Source: Cymbidium sinense (lineage: Eukaryota > Streptophyta > Magnoliopsida > Asparagales > Orchidaceae). Taken from it: a DNA stretch of 64,000 nucleotides. Positions 23,927-35,984 of this stretch are shown here, piece by piece. Under the pieces are notes generated by a model. It saw nothing but the letters and a program-made list of their open reading frames with translations. It made no database searches and was not told the origin of the DNA. Both the position numbers and the translations under genes were made by a program. Position 1 is the first letter of the stretch. Each line of letters opens with the position of its first letter. The stretch is taken from positions 137,430,040 through 137,494,039 of the forward strand of contig CM038214.1 of NCBI GenBank assembly GCA_021442155.1. The letters run 5' to 3'.

Positions 23927-26065
23927 GTCTTTTTTGAAAATAATCATCAATAAAACTTCTTTTTATATCAAATTCCACCTCTTATGTGTTAGAAATATCT
24001 TTACTTGAATCTCCCATGGCGGTTTTAGATGTAAGAGAACCCAAGCAACATCCTATCCCTCCACAACACAAATACAAACAATCCTCCAGTGCTACTAAGT
24101 TAGGTGTAAGAGAGAGGCATCCTATTTTGACTAGCACAACTAAGTTAGGTATAAGAGAACCCAAGTGGCATCCTTTCTTGGTGGAGTCACATTTGTACGT
24201 GCTTAAGATAGGTGTAAGAGAACCCAAGTGACATCCTATTCCTTTTTTCACATCAAAAATAAATGAATATCTTCTACTTTGAGCTACTTTAATGTGGGAG
24301 CAAGCCCCCCATAGCACTCACTCATTAGTTTCTCTGGGCTGATATATCTTGTTAGTATGTCACCCCTGGTCATTTGTCCGATGTGATTCCGCTTTTCCCC
24401 CGACTTGATCACTGTAAACCAATGAGCACCTTGTTAGTTTGGTAAGTCTTATCGTGCAGCCAGTAAGCTACCTTATGTTGACTTTATTTAAAAGGATGTA
24501 AGCCTACATGCTTTCTTCTTGAACTAGCCATCATGTACTAATTAGGTCGAGTATATTTTGAGGGTTAGGGTAAGTCCCCTGGTTTCTCCTTTCCTCCTGA
24601 CTACTTCAAGCTTGAGTTTAGTCCTTACACAAGACTCCTCGCAGTAGTCGCCCTAGGTCGGATAGCTGCCGAGAAGAGACTACATCAGTGATCCCCACTT
24701 TGGAGAGATGTAAGTCTACACGCCTTCTCTAACGATCAAATCGACGCACCTTAGTTGGTTGTTTATGCCATGTCGAGACCCACGATGGATACACCACTCT
24801 TGGTAGATGTGAGTCTCCACACTTTCTCCTAGAGTTGGCCACCAAATACTGTGCTTTTTATAGGATCGCCCCCAACAAAGACCTCCCCTGGGCACTCTAT
24901 TTGGATCACATCCTTAGACCCCATCTAGACACTACTTGTTACTCTTGGATTAGACAATCTCCTTTCAAGTAACCACCCTGTGGTTGGAGAATTTGTTCAA
25001 ATGGATATTCTACCTTGGTCCAAGTAAGTCCGAGATAGACTAGCGATATAAGCTCCTTCTCGAGGTCCTCAAACCAATAGGATCCACGCAAACATAAAAT
25101 AAATAAAATATATCTTTGCTTGTGGATTAGGAATTCAAGCCCCTAGTGGCACCTTTTCCAAGCAGGCATCCTATCTTTAGACAAGGTCAAAGAAACTCTA
25201 TAGGAATTGCCCCGACTACTTTGAGTTGAGATAAGTCTCTGTTGGCTTCTCTCTCAAGAATAGTGCCCAGTCGTTCAACTTATCGTGTCACCAATGAGTC
25301 ACCCCGATGATCGTCTTTGCTTTGAAATATATAAGTATATTACGTTCTTTAGCGACCATTGTAAACCGGAGCCTTAGGTTGGGGATTTATTCATGCGATG
25401 ATCACCCCAATGGTTCCTTATTTTATGAAAATGAGTCCCCATGCTTTCTTCCTAACTTGACCATTGCAAAAGGCACCCTTTGGTTGGTTAGTTCTACCTC
25501 ACGGTAGACTATCCCTTTGGATTTCTAAATCTAAGATAGGTCTAGGGTGATATTAGCCTCTTCTTAGTGGATCCATTGCAAACCGATGGGATCCATCAAA
25601 TTAAAACAAATTTAATTCAATCAAATAACATTATCTTGACTATTTCCAAGTTGATATAAGTCCCCCAGAGGCATTCATTCAGTAGTCACCCTAGGTTGGG
25701 TCTGATTTATTGTATTCAACATCACCCTGGGGTTGTCCCTCACTTTTGGAGATGTAAGTCGTGCTTTCTCCCTAACACTACCATTGTACACCGAAAGGCA
25801 ACCCCTTAGGTCAAAAAGTTTTACCATGTGGTCGGTGGACTACCCCTTTGGATTGGTAAATCTGAGATAGACCAAGGCCGACATAGCCCCTTCTCAGTTC
25901 AATCCATCGCAAGCTGACAGGGTCCATCTCGAAATCCAAAACTTAAATAAACAATCAATCAATTTCTCCCCGATGAGACATCAACCATCCCGACTTCCCC
26001 AGTGGAGTCAATTAAATGTAATTCAAACTTGCATTCCCCAGTGAGTGCACCCTTAAAAAGAAATT
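23927..26065 (+). repeat. Element D 3' UTR with two classes of tandem repeat
   Basis: 23986-24240 holds about four degenerate units of roughly 60-80 bp, each with GGTGTAAGAGAACCCAAGTG and CATCCT. From about 24480 to the gap the sequence becomes the ~340-bp repeat seen at 1-950. Landmarks are CCCTTTGGATT at about 25508 and 25846 and repeated GATGTAAGTC ... CTTTCTCC. Element C has the same two classes in the same order downstream of pol. No PPT or LTR start could be located because of the gap. Confidence 0.78.
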
Positions 26066-26165
26066 NNNNNNNNNNNNNNNNNNNNNNNNNNNNNNNNNNN
26101 NNNNNNNNNNNNNNNNNNNNNNNNNNNNNNNNNNNNNNNNNNNNNNNNNNNNNNNNNNNNNNNNN
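26066..26165. other. Assembly gap (100 N)
   Basis: Exactly 100 undetermined bases, a conventional size for a gap of unknown length. The sequence changes from 3' UTR repeat on the left to unrelated AT-rich DNA on the right, so the true junction of element D is hidden here. Confidence 0.99.
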
Positions 26166-26780
26166 GGTTCAGTTACGTATTGCTTTATATAGAACATAGA
26201 AGCACTCATGCAACATTCAAAATGTTTGAAAATATAATGAAGTATCTAATCATGAAATCGATAAAGTCTTGAGAAAAATATAACATTAATGTTTTGTACT
26301 TCAATTTAAATTTTTTAGGTATAACTAAAATTTCTTCATTATGTGTTATGAGAAGCATGGATTATACTTATTACATACACAATAAGGTACATAAATCAAA
26401 TCTTTTCTTAATGAATTTAATTCCATCCCTAATGATTTCAAATATATAAATGTGAATACTAAAATTTATCATGGTACAAATGGATGATCCATGGACAAGA
26501 TGAGGCACAATAAGAAAGGAATGTTGGAAATATCTTCATGGAATAATATATTATGTTAAGGGGTAGGGAGGAGAGAAAATAACATGAAAATAATATAATG
26601 TGTCTCAAATATTATAATATATATTCACTATGTAATAATTGAAAAGGATTTTATCCTATGAGAAAAAATATAAGGAATATTTATTTCTATTTGCAAATAT
26701 AGAGATTCATAAGATTCATGAGTTCTTAATTTAATATGAACAAACATATATATCATAAAATTTAAAATATTCAAATGTTT
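26166..26780. other. AT-rich stretch, nothing recognised
   Basis: Highly AT-rich DNA with no long ORF and no match that I can see to the other repeats in the window. It could belong to the leftmost part of the U repeat or to separate intergenic sequence placed next to the gap. Confidence 0.4.
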
Positions 26781-29700
26781 TATATTTGTTGAGCTCTCAA
26801 TTTTCTCATCATAAGTCTAGGATTGTTATAGACACTAAGAATTTCTTAGTTTTAAGACACTTATAGTGATTAGGTGAACACTTAATCTAACCCTAGAGAC
26901 TTAGAATGGTTAGCCATAGGAATAGGATGTGCCTTAGGGGTTTAAGAAGACTTGCCTGCCCCATAGCCCAAACCTAATCCTTGCTTTCTTCTTCCAAACC
27001 AAACCTCAAATTCAAATTTAAATTTAAAATCAAATCCAACTATCAAATGATTGAAATTCCTCACTAAATTCAAACTCTGAATTCCTCCCTAGCCCTTTGA
27101 TTTTATCTTATGGACTTAGCCTTAACCAAACCTAATTGATTTTCTCAAATCAAATTCAAATTTCAGAATCAATTCAAACTCCAAATGTTTGAAACCCATG
27201 ATTAAATTCAAATTCCAAAATCCTTCCTTAAGCCATATGGACCACCTTCATATGCTTGGCTAAAACTCCTTCAAACTAACAAGCTTGGTTGATTTCTTTA
27301 TAAATCAATTATTCCTTAATTTATATTCACAAATATAAATAAAATCTAAATTCAAACAATTCAAATCAAATTAAAACAAATCAAACCAAATCAAAACCCA
27401 AGTTAGCCCTTTTGACCTACATCCCTAAGCTTAATCAAATTTGCTTCCAAATCACTCTAAACTCAAGTGATTTTCTCATAACTCATTTATATTCACAAAT
27501 ATAAATAAAATATAAATTCAAATGACCAAAACAAAACTCAATCAAATTAAATTCTCAATTTTAGCCCTTTTAGCCAAACTTTTGAACTTGGCTACATGAC
27601 ATCTAAATCAACTCAAAACTCATGGATTTCTTCATGATTCAATCATTGATCCAAATATAAATATAAACGATCATAATCAAACCAAATCAAAGTCAACCCA
27701 ATTCAATCCCAAGTTAACCCTTTTGACTTAAAATTATCATATGAATCAAAACCCATTTGGCTCCAAATCAATTGCAATTGGATTTATATTTCAATCTTAA
27801 GCATATATGTGGGTTCAACTAAACTTGAATCAAACCTTGATCAAGCCAATTGACCCATTTAGGCTTACTTGACCTAAAGTGACATAAAGACCCTTTTTAA
27901 TCAAATTTTAATCGAACCCAAATTGGATTGAACTAAGCCCATCCAAACCTCAATCATGATCAACAATCATCATGGGGTGATCAGCCACCTTGAATTGGGT
28001 TAAATCAAATCAAACTTAGTATTTGACTAAGTAAACATTTAGCCTAAATGAAATTCAAACTAGCCAAAATTCATCATATGCTAAATTGATTGAAACTATT
28101 GATCCAAACTCATTCATAATCAATGATTGAACATAACCAAGCCATCAATTGAGCCAAACCAAGCCTAATTGGCCACTTGACTTAAGTTGACCTAAAAAGT
28201 TAAAATGGGTCAAATCATGATTTCAATGGCTCAAATTCATTCCAAACACTTATTGAATTCGACCAAAGGCATGATTGAGCCCAAGTTGATCATTTAGTCA
28301 ACTTGACCCAACCTAGTGCAAATTGACCTAAAAGGTCAAATTGATCAAAATTTAAATTAATTTCAAATTAGACCAAACTACACAATTTTCAATCAACCAA
28401 TTGAACTTATCTCAACACCTAACCCAACCCAATTTGATCAAATTGGTCAAATTGGTTAACTTGACCAATTTGAATCTTTTGAATCCAATTGAGTCAAAAC
28501 CAAACCTAGGCCAAACCAATCCAAATTAATTGAACCAAAACATTCCAAATCATCATATCAACCCAAGCTTTGGTTTGACCCAATTTGACCAATTGGTCAA
28601 TCCAACCCAACCTAGCCCAAATGAAGCCAAACCACTCCAAATTAACTTATGGGACCCTAGGACTTAGTCAAATTTGACCCAAGCATGTCCCATTTTATTT
28701 TCAAATTAGCCCATAAGCCAAGTGGGCCTCACCAAGGGGATGAACTATCAAATCATAGGATTTAAACCTTAAAATCATTAGATCCAAGCTAAAGTCAACT
28801 TGCCCATCCCCATGGCAGCTCATTTGCACCCCATGGAACCTTCTCCTGACCCACCTAGCTAACCTAACTAACCCTAGGTCGGCTAATGACCTTTGGGAGG
28901 TGAGTTGAGTTGACTTACCTCCAACTCAAATCGAGCACCCATTGGATTAAGACCATGGCATGCTTGCACATTGGGTCACCATCATTCCCCTCATCCCTGG
29001 CGTGCCTCCCTGACTTGATGGAGACAAGTCCGACGACGATCGTATGAGTCGCAAAACGTGCGCACGTTGCCATCTCAATGATGGGAAATTAAGGGGTATA
29101 TCCCCTTAACACAATTTTGTAGCACACTTGCATCGTGAGCCCTCCCAAGTGAATTATGCCCCTCAGAGTGTTTGTAGGGATCCCCAAGCCCTCTCCATTG
29201 CCCATTCTCGAGCAAGGCAAAATAGGGCATCCCAATCCCGAGCAATACTCCCCATTTCAAAATAAAACTTCAATTACTTACCACGCCATCACCATACCCA
29301 AGCCAACCAAACCAATTCCCAAGCTCCCAAGTTGCTGATGTGAGTTCGACGAAAGCCTTGCGTGTGTGGATTGGTCAACCAAGCCTCCCACACCAAATCA
29401 AGCTCAAAGCTCCTCAACAGGGTCTCACCTAAACTAGGTGAAGCTACCTCCGGTGTTGCACTGCCGAACATTAGCTCCGGTGAGGTAATTTTTTAAAACC
29501 ATAGTTATAGGGAAAAGTGGGTTGGTCCTTTGTGAAGAAAATTCAAATTTCATGCAAAATTGACCATTGGATGTGTGTGTCTCCCTTCCTCAAAGGTGTG
29601 AAAGAATTTGGAGATAATTCGAGCTTGGGTGAGCTCGGATCGAGGGAAGATGAACGACATCCGTCATCGCCATGACAGATAGATCATGAGCCGTCCATCT

Positions 29701-29937
29701 TGCGTGATTGAGATGAACTGCTCTGATCAAATCCCGCGATAAAGCCCTCGATTCCCCTCCTACACCGCAGATCGAATCACAACCGTCTGATCTTAGATCG
29801 ACCCACAGAGAAAGCTCGTCCGCCGCCGGTTGAGTTAGCACACGGATGTGACTACTTAAATAGCTAATCACATCTCTCCACGTGGAAAGTGCACCGGTCA
29901 CCGCCAATGAGATCAACGGATTAAGATTTAATTTCGC
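26781..29937 (+). repeat. Dispersed repeat U, plus copy, interrupted by element B
   Basis: Colinear with about 1100-4560. GACACTTATAGTGATTAGGTGAACACTTAAT and TTAGCCATAGGAATAGGATG lie near 26860-26930. ~180-bp-type units with ATTTATATTCACAAATATAAAT lie near 27310-27530. The TTGACC block is at 27840-28700 and the moderate-GC block at 28800-29930. The sequence resumes after element B at 48774 with the AT-rich part, so B inserted inside this copy. No intact gene; the ORF at 29590-29916 (-) falls in the moderate-GC block and has no recognisable domain. Confidence 0.65.
29851..29893 (+). promoter_or_regulatory. Conserved TATA-like plus G-box in U(+)
   Basis: ACTACTTAAATAG is followed by CCACGTGGAAAGTGCA with spacing equal to the inverted copy at 10245-10290. 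It lies about 1.2 kb downstream of the TTGACC block in the same orientation, as an LTR enhancer and core promoter might. Function is inferred. Confidence 0.4.
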
Positions 29938-31974
29938 AGTTCAAAAATTCATAACTGACCTCTAGACAATATTGAGTGAAGAGAGAGTGTGATTTATGCG
30001 TCGGTGTAATTTCAGAAGACAGATGAAATAGTAGATAAGACACTACCCAAAGATTTCATCCTCATTTGGTGAGAACGTTAGATCTAGTTTCAGGTTTCCT
30101 ATAGGCGCAAGCCCCCATAGTTAACTACCCCTCCTAACAAGTGAGAGAGAACTTTCGATTAAGGCTAGTCATTATGTCACTCGATGCGTAGCATATAGTA
30201 GCAACATATGGAGTTTAAGATTTATATTTATGAAATTCATCATTTTAGCTTAAACCGGATGGTTGGGGAATGATGATGTGCCCAATCTAAATCTCATGGT
30301 TTCAATCTCTGCGTCCCATACTTAGTCGAGGTAGAATTCAACCGATAAAGGATCCTTATCGTGAACACACATGGATTACGTCATCCAAGAAATCCTTGTA
30401 GACCTGGGTGGTGTTTGTTTAAGGAGACAAGCTTAAGTCTACCTTAGCTGATAAATGACTGTTTGCCCTATCAAGTATACCATATGATTCACAACTCAAA
30501 GGGCAGAGCCATTAGGGAGCATACATATATGTGATCGTAATATAATGAGCCTAGGCCAAACCATCGATTAGAGGACTCGTCATAACTTCATCATCCATGG
30601 AGCCAAGCTACACGAAGAGACACGCCTCCTTACTACAAGAGATTGATTGATAGTAAATATAGTAGAACACTTGATTTGATCCTTTTGTAAGCTAGAATTT
30701 TCTTAATTTGTCACTCCTGACAAACAATTATGGAAGGTGTATAGATTGAGTTTTGCTTTATGCTTTTAATGATAGAGTTTCATTTAAATAGTTTTTAGAT
30801 TGATATTTAATTTGAGTTGAATTTGATTTGAAAAAATTGATTAATTTGAATTTATTTAAGAGCTTTAGATCATGTCAACTCTGTTTAGCTCCTAACAGAG
30901 GATCAGATCTACTATCATATGACAGAATTAGCTTCTCTGATATTTTACTAAGTTGAAATTCTTATAATAGATTTTAGATTTTGTTAACCCGGACCCAGAC
31001 CTAAGACTAAACCGGGAAGCAACCCGCACAACATCCTCAGACATTTGAATTTAAGCATTCAACATAGTGTCGGGTCCCATGCGGGTGTATTTGAGAATGC
31101 CCTAATTAACGTTTTTTGTTCGCTTGTACGATGTGTTGCGAATCCGGTGGCGTAGAAGATGCCATAGATTTTATGTTACAATTTGGAATAGCACATCGCG
31201 ATTCATATTTGCTTCTTTTGTATTTGGGCTTTAAAGAATTCATATCTATTTCTTATGATTATTGACAAGCCTTTAAATTTATTGCATACTTCTAATGAAT
31301 TGACTTCTCTCAATTTGATTGAAGTGAATTGTGAGAAAGTCTATTATTCATTAGAAAATTTGTTGCACTTAATAATGACTCATTAAGCTATTGTAAGCAT
31401 CAGAGTTTAGTCATGGATTATTTCAATTGACTTAATATATGATATGGCTCCACCATTATTTTAGAATCAATACTTATGATTAGTGCTTGTTGATGAACCA
31501 CTTAATCAACCTCATTAATTTTGGATGCACATTTAAGCTTCTTATAGACTTGATTGTTAAACTATGTACTTATAGAAAATATTTTATTTATCTCAAAGTG
31601 AATTAGAAAGTAATCATAATGATCAACTCTCTTTTTATGCTTGTTAACAAGACATTTAAACTCATTTCTAACCTCCTACAAAACTTTTCCTCTCCTTCGA
31701 GTCATTTGAAATGAATCATTATAGAGTTTAGTATTCATAAGAATGACTTGTTCCTATCCAACAGTGAGTTATTTGGCTTAATATAAGTTCTCCTTTCAAA
31801 TTTAACACGTATACTTATATTTATTTTATGCCTTTGTAACTTCACATTTGTTATGCTCAAAATTTTGATTTAAGTCTTTTATTTAATTCCATTTAAACTC
31901 TTTGATTATCTCTTTTTTCATTTTATTTTCTAAGTAAAAAAAAATTGATGAAATTTGAGCCTCCTCCATCCTCA

Positions 31975-32310
31975 CGTAGGGGATGCATTGAGTGTTTTGC
32001 CTTTCTGATACACTAATGAGCATGAGTGGTTTTTTACCACAAATAATTTTATTTTATCACTCTAATGAGTGTGATGCCTTTAAACCTGGAAGAAGATAAG
32101 TATATATATATATATATATATATTCATTTTTTTTCTAAGTCCGTAAATTTGACTTAAATTCGTAGGGGAGTGACATCTAACATATGTTCTTACTGCATAC
32201 CTAAGGAGCATAGCGAGCGGTGTCTTGTTACACTGCAGCTAATTTTTTATCTCATCGCCCTAATTAGCACGACGAGGCCTTCGAACCTGCAAAGAAACAA
32301 AAGCATATAT
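31975..32310 (-). repeat. Duplicated ~190-bp block inside LTR of B
   Basis: Two copies (about 31980-32100 and 32170-32300) share a GCATNNNGAGNG start, ACTAATGAGCATGAGTGGT or its equivalent, a RTTTTATCNC stretch, TAATGAGYRYGATG and CCTTYRAACCTG. The other LTR has the same pair at about 46690-46810 and 46880-47000, with better-preserved GTGTCTTGTGACACCACAAT. The duplication therefore predates insertion. Confidence 0.65.
32101..32122. repeat. (TA)11 microsatellite
   Basis: Eleven TA units in the 3' LTR of B. The equivalent place in the 5' LTR (near 46815) has only about three. Confidence 0.9.
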
Positions 32311-32359
32311 ACATCCACATCACACATGTTCTGACTTATTTTTTCTATGCGTTGCAATG

Positions 32360-32625
32360 ATCGACAAAGAGACGGGGTTGGAGATGGAAATCAAGAGAAA
32401 AACTCACATAATGATGATGTTCTTCTCCGATTATGGAAAAAATAAAGGTCGGGAAGGGAGATGGAAAGGGAAATGCCGGAAACCAAGAGAAGAACCCGCC
32501 TAATGACGGTGTTCTTCTCCGGTGCAAAAGGAATTGGAAATGTAATGGAAAGGGCGTTGCTGGAAACTGAGAGAAGAATCCACTTAATGATGGTGTTCTT
32601 CTCCGGTTGCGGTGAAATGAAATTA
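32360..32625 (-). repeat. Three ~85-92-bp tandem units inside LTR of B
   Basis: GTTCTTCTCC recurs at 32419, 32511 and 32595, each preceded by AAGAGAARAAYCCRCYTAATGAYG-like sequence. The same units are present, more eroded, at about 47085-47320 in the 5' LTR. They create the repeated PEKNT-(I/V)-I peptides in the spurious minus-strand ORFs. Confidence 0.7.
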
Positions 32626-33120
32626 GAATTTTGGATTGAGTAAAATGAGGGAAAATCAGGGAAAGAGGAAGGAAGAAATGAGGGAAATTTCAAGGAATTT
32701 TCAGATTGGTTATGAAATTTTGGTTTTGTGGAAATGAGGGGAGAAATGAAATGGAGAAGGAAGAAGAAGAAAGGAAGAAAGAAAAAGAAAGAACAAGGAG
32801 AAAGAAGAAGACCAACCTTGCTTGTGGTTGGAGAGAAGAGAAAAACGAGAGAGGGAGCTTCCCTTTTTCGGTTTGGACTAGAGGAGGAAATGGGAGAAAA
32901 CCTGCGTGCCCTCTTTTCAATTTGGTTTGAAGGGAAGAAGGAAGTGGGAAAGATTGTGTGTGAATGGGAGGGAGCGGTTGTTCGAACGTGGAGAGGAGAG
33001 GGAGATTCGAGCGATTCCGTGTGTGGAGGGAGGCCGAGCGAGTTCAAACGGGGAGCTTCCTTCGGCTGTGAGGAGAAAATCGAGCGAGCATGAAGAGGAA
33101 ACAGTCACACCTTCTGGATA
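32626..33120 (+). repeat. Purine-rich stretch in LTR of B
   Basis: The plus strand is dominated by GGAAGAAGAAGAAAGG-type sequence, so the element's own strand is pyrimidine-rich. The counterpart is at about 47330-47750. A 218-codon minus ORF (32391-33047) rich in Ser, Phe and Pro crosses it. It is composition-driven and not shared at full length with the other LTR. Confidence 0.7.
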
Positions 33121-33258
33121 AGGAGAGGTCGAGAGATGAGTGAGGTTTATTAGAGTGGAATTTAGGATAATTCTAGGATTTAGGTTAGGATTAAGGTTTA
33201 TTTAATTTCTTTAAACACTTAATCGCTCTTAAAATGAATTTTATGTCGATAGAATCAC

Positions 33259-33264
<6 letters not shown>

Positions 33265-33342
<78 letters not shown>
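33265..33342. repeat. (TA)39 microsatellite
   Basis: Uninterrupted TA repeat of 78 bp. The homologous site in the 5' LTR (47907-47928) has 22 bp, so the arrays have changed since the LTRs were identical at insertion. Confidence 0.95.
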
Positions 33343-33343
<1 letters not shown>

Positions 33344-33430
33344 CTCATTCCGATGTTCTGGATATATATCAATATTAGCTCATTCCGATGTTCTGGATAT
33401 ATATCAATCTTAGCTCATTCGATGTTACGA
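33343..33430. repeat. Short tandem repeat after (TA)39
   Basis: Two full units of about 35 bp, GCTCATTCCGATGTTCTGG then ATATATATCAAT, and a third partial unit. The 5' LTR has only one related segment near 47935-47955, so the extra units arose after insertion or were lost there. Confidence 0.7.
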
Positions 33431-34201
33431 GAACCGCTTGCAACGGAGCTTTTTGATTCAAGGCGGCGTCAAGTTGAGTCAATTTTAACTCAAAATGTGT
33501 GTTGCCGCTTTCGACCGTTCGAAATTCATGCAGACTTGATCGAATTAAGGGCGAATAGTCTTATTTGATAGATTTTGACGTTTTGAGGCTAACGACGTAA
33601 TCAATTTTACGAATGGAGGTCATTTGATTTGCGTCGGTGCCTCCTGATCTCGATATGCGTGTAGACATATTGACGACTTGATCGCTTGATTGATTGATCA
33701 TCAAGTTAGCAATATTTATATTCGACTATTTCTCAACATGATGACAAAGTTTATTCGATCAGGTCATTTGACCATTTTGATGATGTCCAATGCATTTAAT
33801 CCTCGATTTACATGTTGTCACTTCTGATCGTTCAAAATTTGCACATACTCATCCGAATTGAGCGTGGAATTCTCATTTGGTAGTTTTCAATATTTCAAAG
33901 CTAACGACATGATCAATTTCATGAACGGAGGTCATTTACACGCCTTTCTTTTCCGATATACGCGTTTGTGATATCGATAGCTCGATCGCCGATCGATCGC
34001 TGATTATGCAATATTTATATATTCTAATCATGATTCTCAATGCAAACGACAAAGTCCGTTCATCGATCGTAGGTCTTTTCAATCATTTTTGGTGATATCC
34101 AATGCATTTTGAGCCTCAATTTGCGCATTGTTTCTTCCGAAGTCCGTCGAATTCGACTTGTAGGCTTGACTCGACTTATGACACGTATATGGAGGTTAAC
34201 A

Positions 34202-34211
34202 AATGCCCCCC
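34202..34211 (-). promoter_or_regulatory. Element B polypurine tract (PPT)
   Basis: On the minus strand GGGGGGCATT stands directly before the LTR start TGTTAACC. This is the expected place and composition for the plus-strand DNA primer of an LTR retrotransposon. Confidence 0.7.
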
Positions 34212-35984
34212 AACAAATGTGATTCATGCATGAAGCGAGTCACATTTGTTGAAAATTGGTTGACCCTTTGGGCTGGCCATAGAACTTAGATTATTTCAAG
34301 TTCTATTGCAATAGCTTACAGAGCTTTGATAGGATTTGTCATTAGTATGATGCCTTATTTTGGACATGCTAAGTGACGGGGTTGACCTATTTGTCAAAAT
34401 TGACTTCTCGAATAGATAAGAGTTCTTACACCATATACTCTCTGCTTCAATGGCTTTGCTGAAGATATATTTCTTTTTTCATTGATTTGAGTTTCCTCCA
34501 ACCCTAGCTTTGTGCTTGGTTGGGTGTGATGGAGGAATTGATTTATTTGTTTTGATGAAGTGCTCTACTATGGAATTGGTTTATCTATGCTTGGTCGGAT
34601 TTGAAATTACTTCTGTCCTAGCTTTAAGCTTGACGGACTTGATGAAGGATTGACCTGATTTGTCCACATTAACTTGTCAGGAAGTGAATGTATGCCATGA
34701 ATCTTATGCTTGCTGCTTTGACAGATTCATTGAAGGGCGCATAAATGCCCGACCTTCCGACTTATACTAGGTCTTTGTTGAGTTATCAATCTAGCAATGT
34801 GTGCTTTAATAGACTGAATAATCATAAAATTCCTTTTGTTCGGCCATCGGCTTTGTATGAACTATGGAATTGCTTCCTCGGTCCTGTGCTTTCTGCTTTG
34901 ACGGACTTGATGAGGAGATTGGTTTTGATCTGCGCTTTGAGCTTGATCATCATTTGAGAATATTGAGATATCACCTGCAATAAATAGATTGATTTGAGGC
35001 AACCCCAATTGAGAGTTCTCGATTGATCTATCGATCAAGTATAAAGGTCTCTTGGATCCTGATTGCTTGTAATTACTAAGCTGGATCTGGTTTAATATTG
35101 AACAGTTATCATCATTGGACTGACGAACATGAGCTCTTTTATTGTGGCATTTTCTTACGGCTTGTTGAGTGAGGAGAGTGTTAGCAACTCGGCCACATTT
35201 GGGCTTGTTGAGTTACCTTTAGAACCTACTCGAGTCTTCAACTTAAGTTGTGATCGGTAGGTGATTTGGTCATCAGACTAATGAACGGGGCTCTCGAAAT
35301 TTTCTTTGTGAGTGAGGAGAGCGCCGAACTCCATTTTATGGGTTTGTTGAGTTCGACCTTTAGAACCCATCTGTTTAGACTGGATGTAGAGGTTGATGTT
35401 TTTTCTGACTCAATTGATTGAAGCTTCCAAAATTGGGAGTTCTTCTGACTTCATCTTCAGAATTTGGCAAATATAAGTGATAAATTTTTGATATTTAGGA
35501 TTATCTTTTCATGCATAGAAATAGATTCTTTTTGTTACTACAAGAACCTACAACTTAACAAGAATAATGGTATATTCAAGGATTTCAATAAAGCTCGATG
35601 TCAACCAATCAATATATTCGAGGATATTGTCTTATAACACGACGTCAACTCAAATAAACTTAACAGAAATTTAAAAATGCCCCTGTCTTGCAGTGGGGAT
35701 TTTAAAACACATTCAGAAGAACTTTTAAGATAAAAATTTGTAAATACATTAATATTTGAATTGATATGCTCTTAAGAGGGTTTTAACATACAATATTGAT
35801 TTCATATATATATAGAAATCTAAAATGCCCCTTGTGTAACAGAAAATTTTCAAAAATCTTTTTTTCATCTAGAGTGAGTATATTTATTTAAGAATCTTGG
35901 CATGAAGCATGATGTAATTACTAGATATACTAAAAAATGCCCGCCTTGCAGAGGATTTCTATTGTACATTGTGAATATATTCAT
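34212..35984 (-). repeat. Element B 3' UTR with degenerate tandem repeats
   Basis: No coding domain. Repeats seen on the plus strand are GACGGACTTGATGA near 34634 and 34901, and GTGAGGAGAG ... TTGTTGAGTT ... TTTAGAACC at about 35170-35230 and 35311-35370 (period ~150 bp). AAAATGCCC ... CTTGCAG modules lie near 35675, 35820 and 35935. Its repeats differ from the ~340-bp family of C and D, so B belongs to a separate subfamily. Confidence 0.6.

Larger units (their letters stand above)
29938..34201 (-). mobile_element. Element B, 3' LTR (~4.26 kb)
   Basis: Direct repeat of 44748-48773. Both begin (plus-strand view) near CAATATTGAGTGAAGAGAGA, share TTTCCTATAGGCGCAAGCCC, and end with ATGGAGGTYAACA. 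Read on the minus strand the LTR starts TGTTAACC, directly after a G-rich polypurine tract. The left terminus is ragged: TGCTCAAAATTC in the other LTR aligns with AGTTCAAAAATTC here, so 29938 is approximate. It contains TA microsatellites, two duplicated blocks and a long purine/pyrimidine-asymmetric stretch. The large length and element architecture match Tat/Ogre-type elements. Confidence 0.85.

Noticed and set aside
26002..26209. ORFs crossing the N gap
   Set aside because: About half of each translation is undetermined bases; no coding evidence.
29938..29943. Target-site duplication of element B
   Set aside because: The left flank near 29933-29937 and right flank 48774-48778 (TAGGG) do not match, and the left LTR terminus is itself eroded, so no TSD is claimed.
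32391..33047. 218-codon minus-strand ORF rich in Ser, Phe and Pro
   Set aside because: Lies in the GA-rich LTR tract, so CT-rich codons keep the frame open by composition. The homologous LTR has only a partial, differently bounded ORF (47285-47719), and repeated PEKNT-type peptides come from DNA tandem units.
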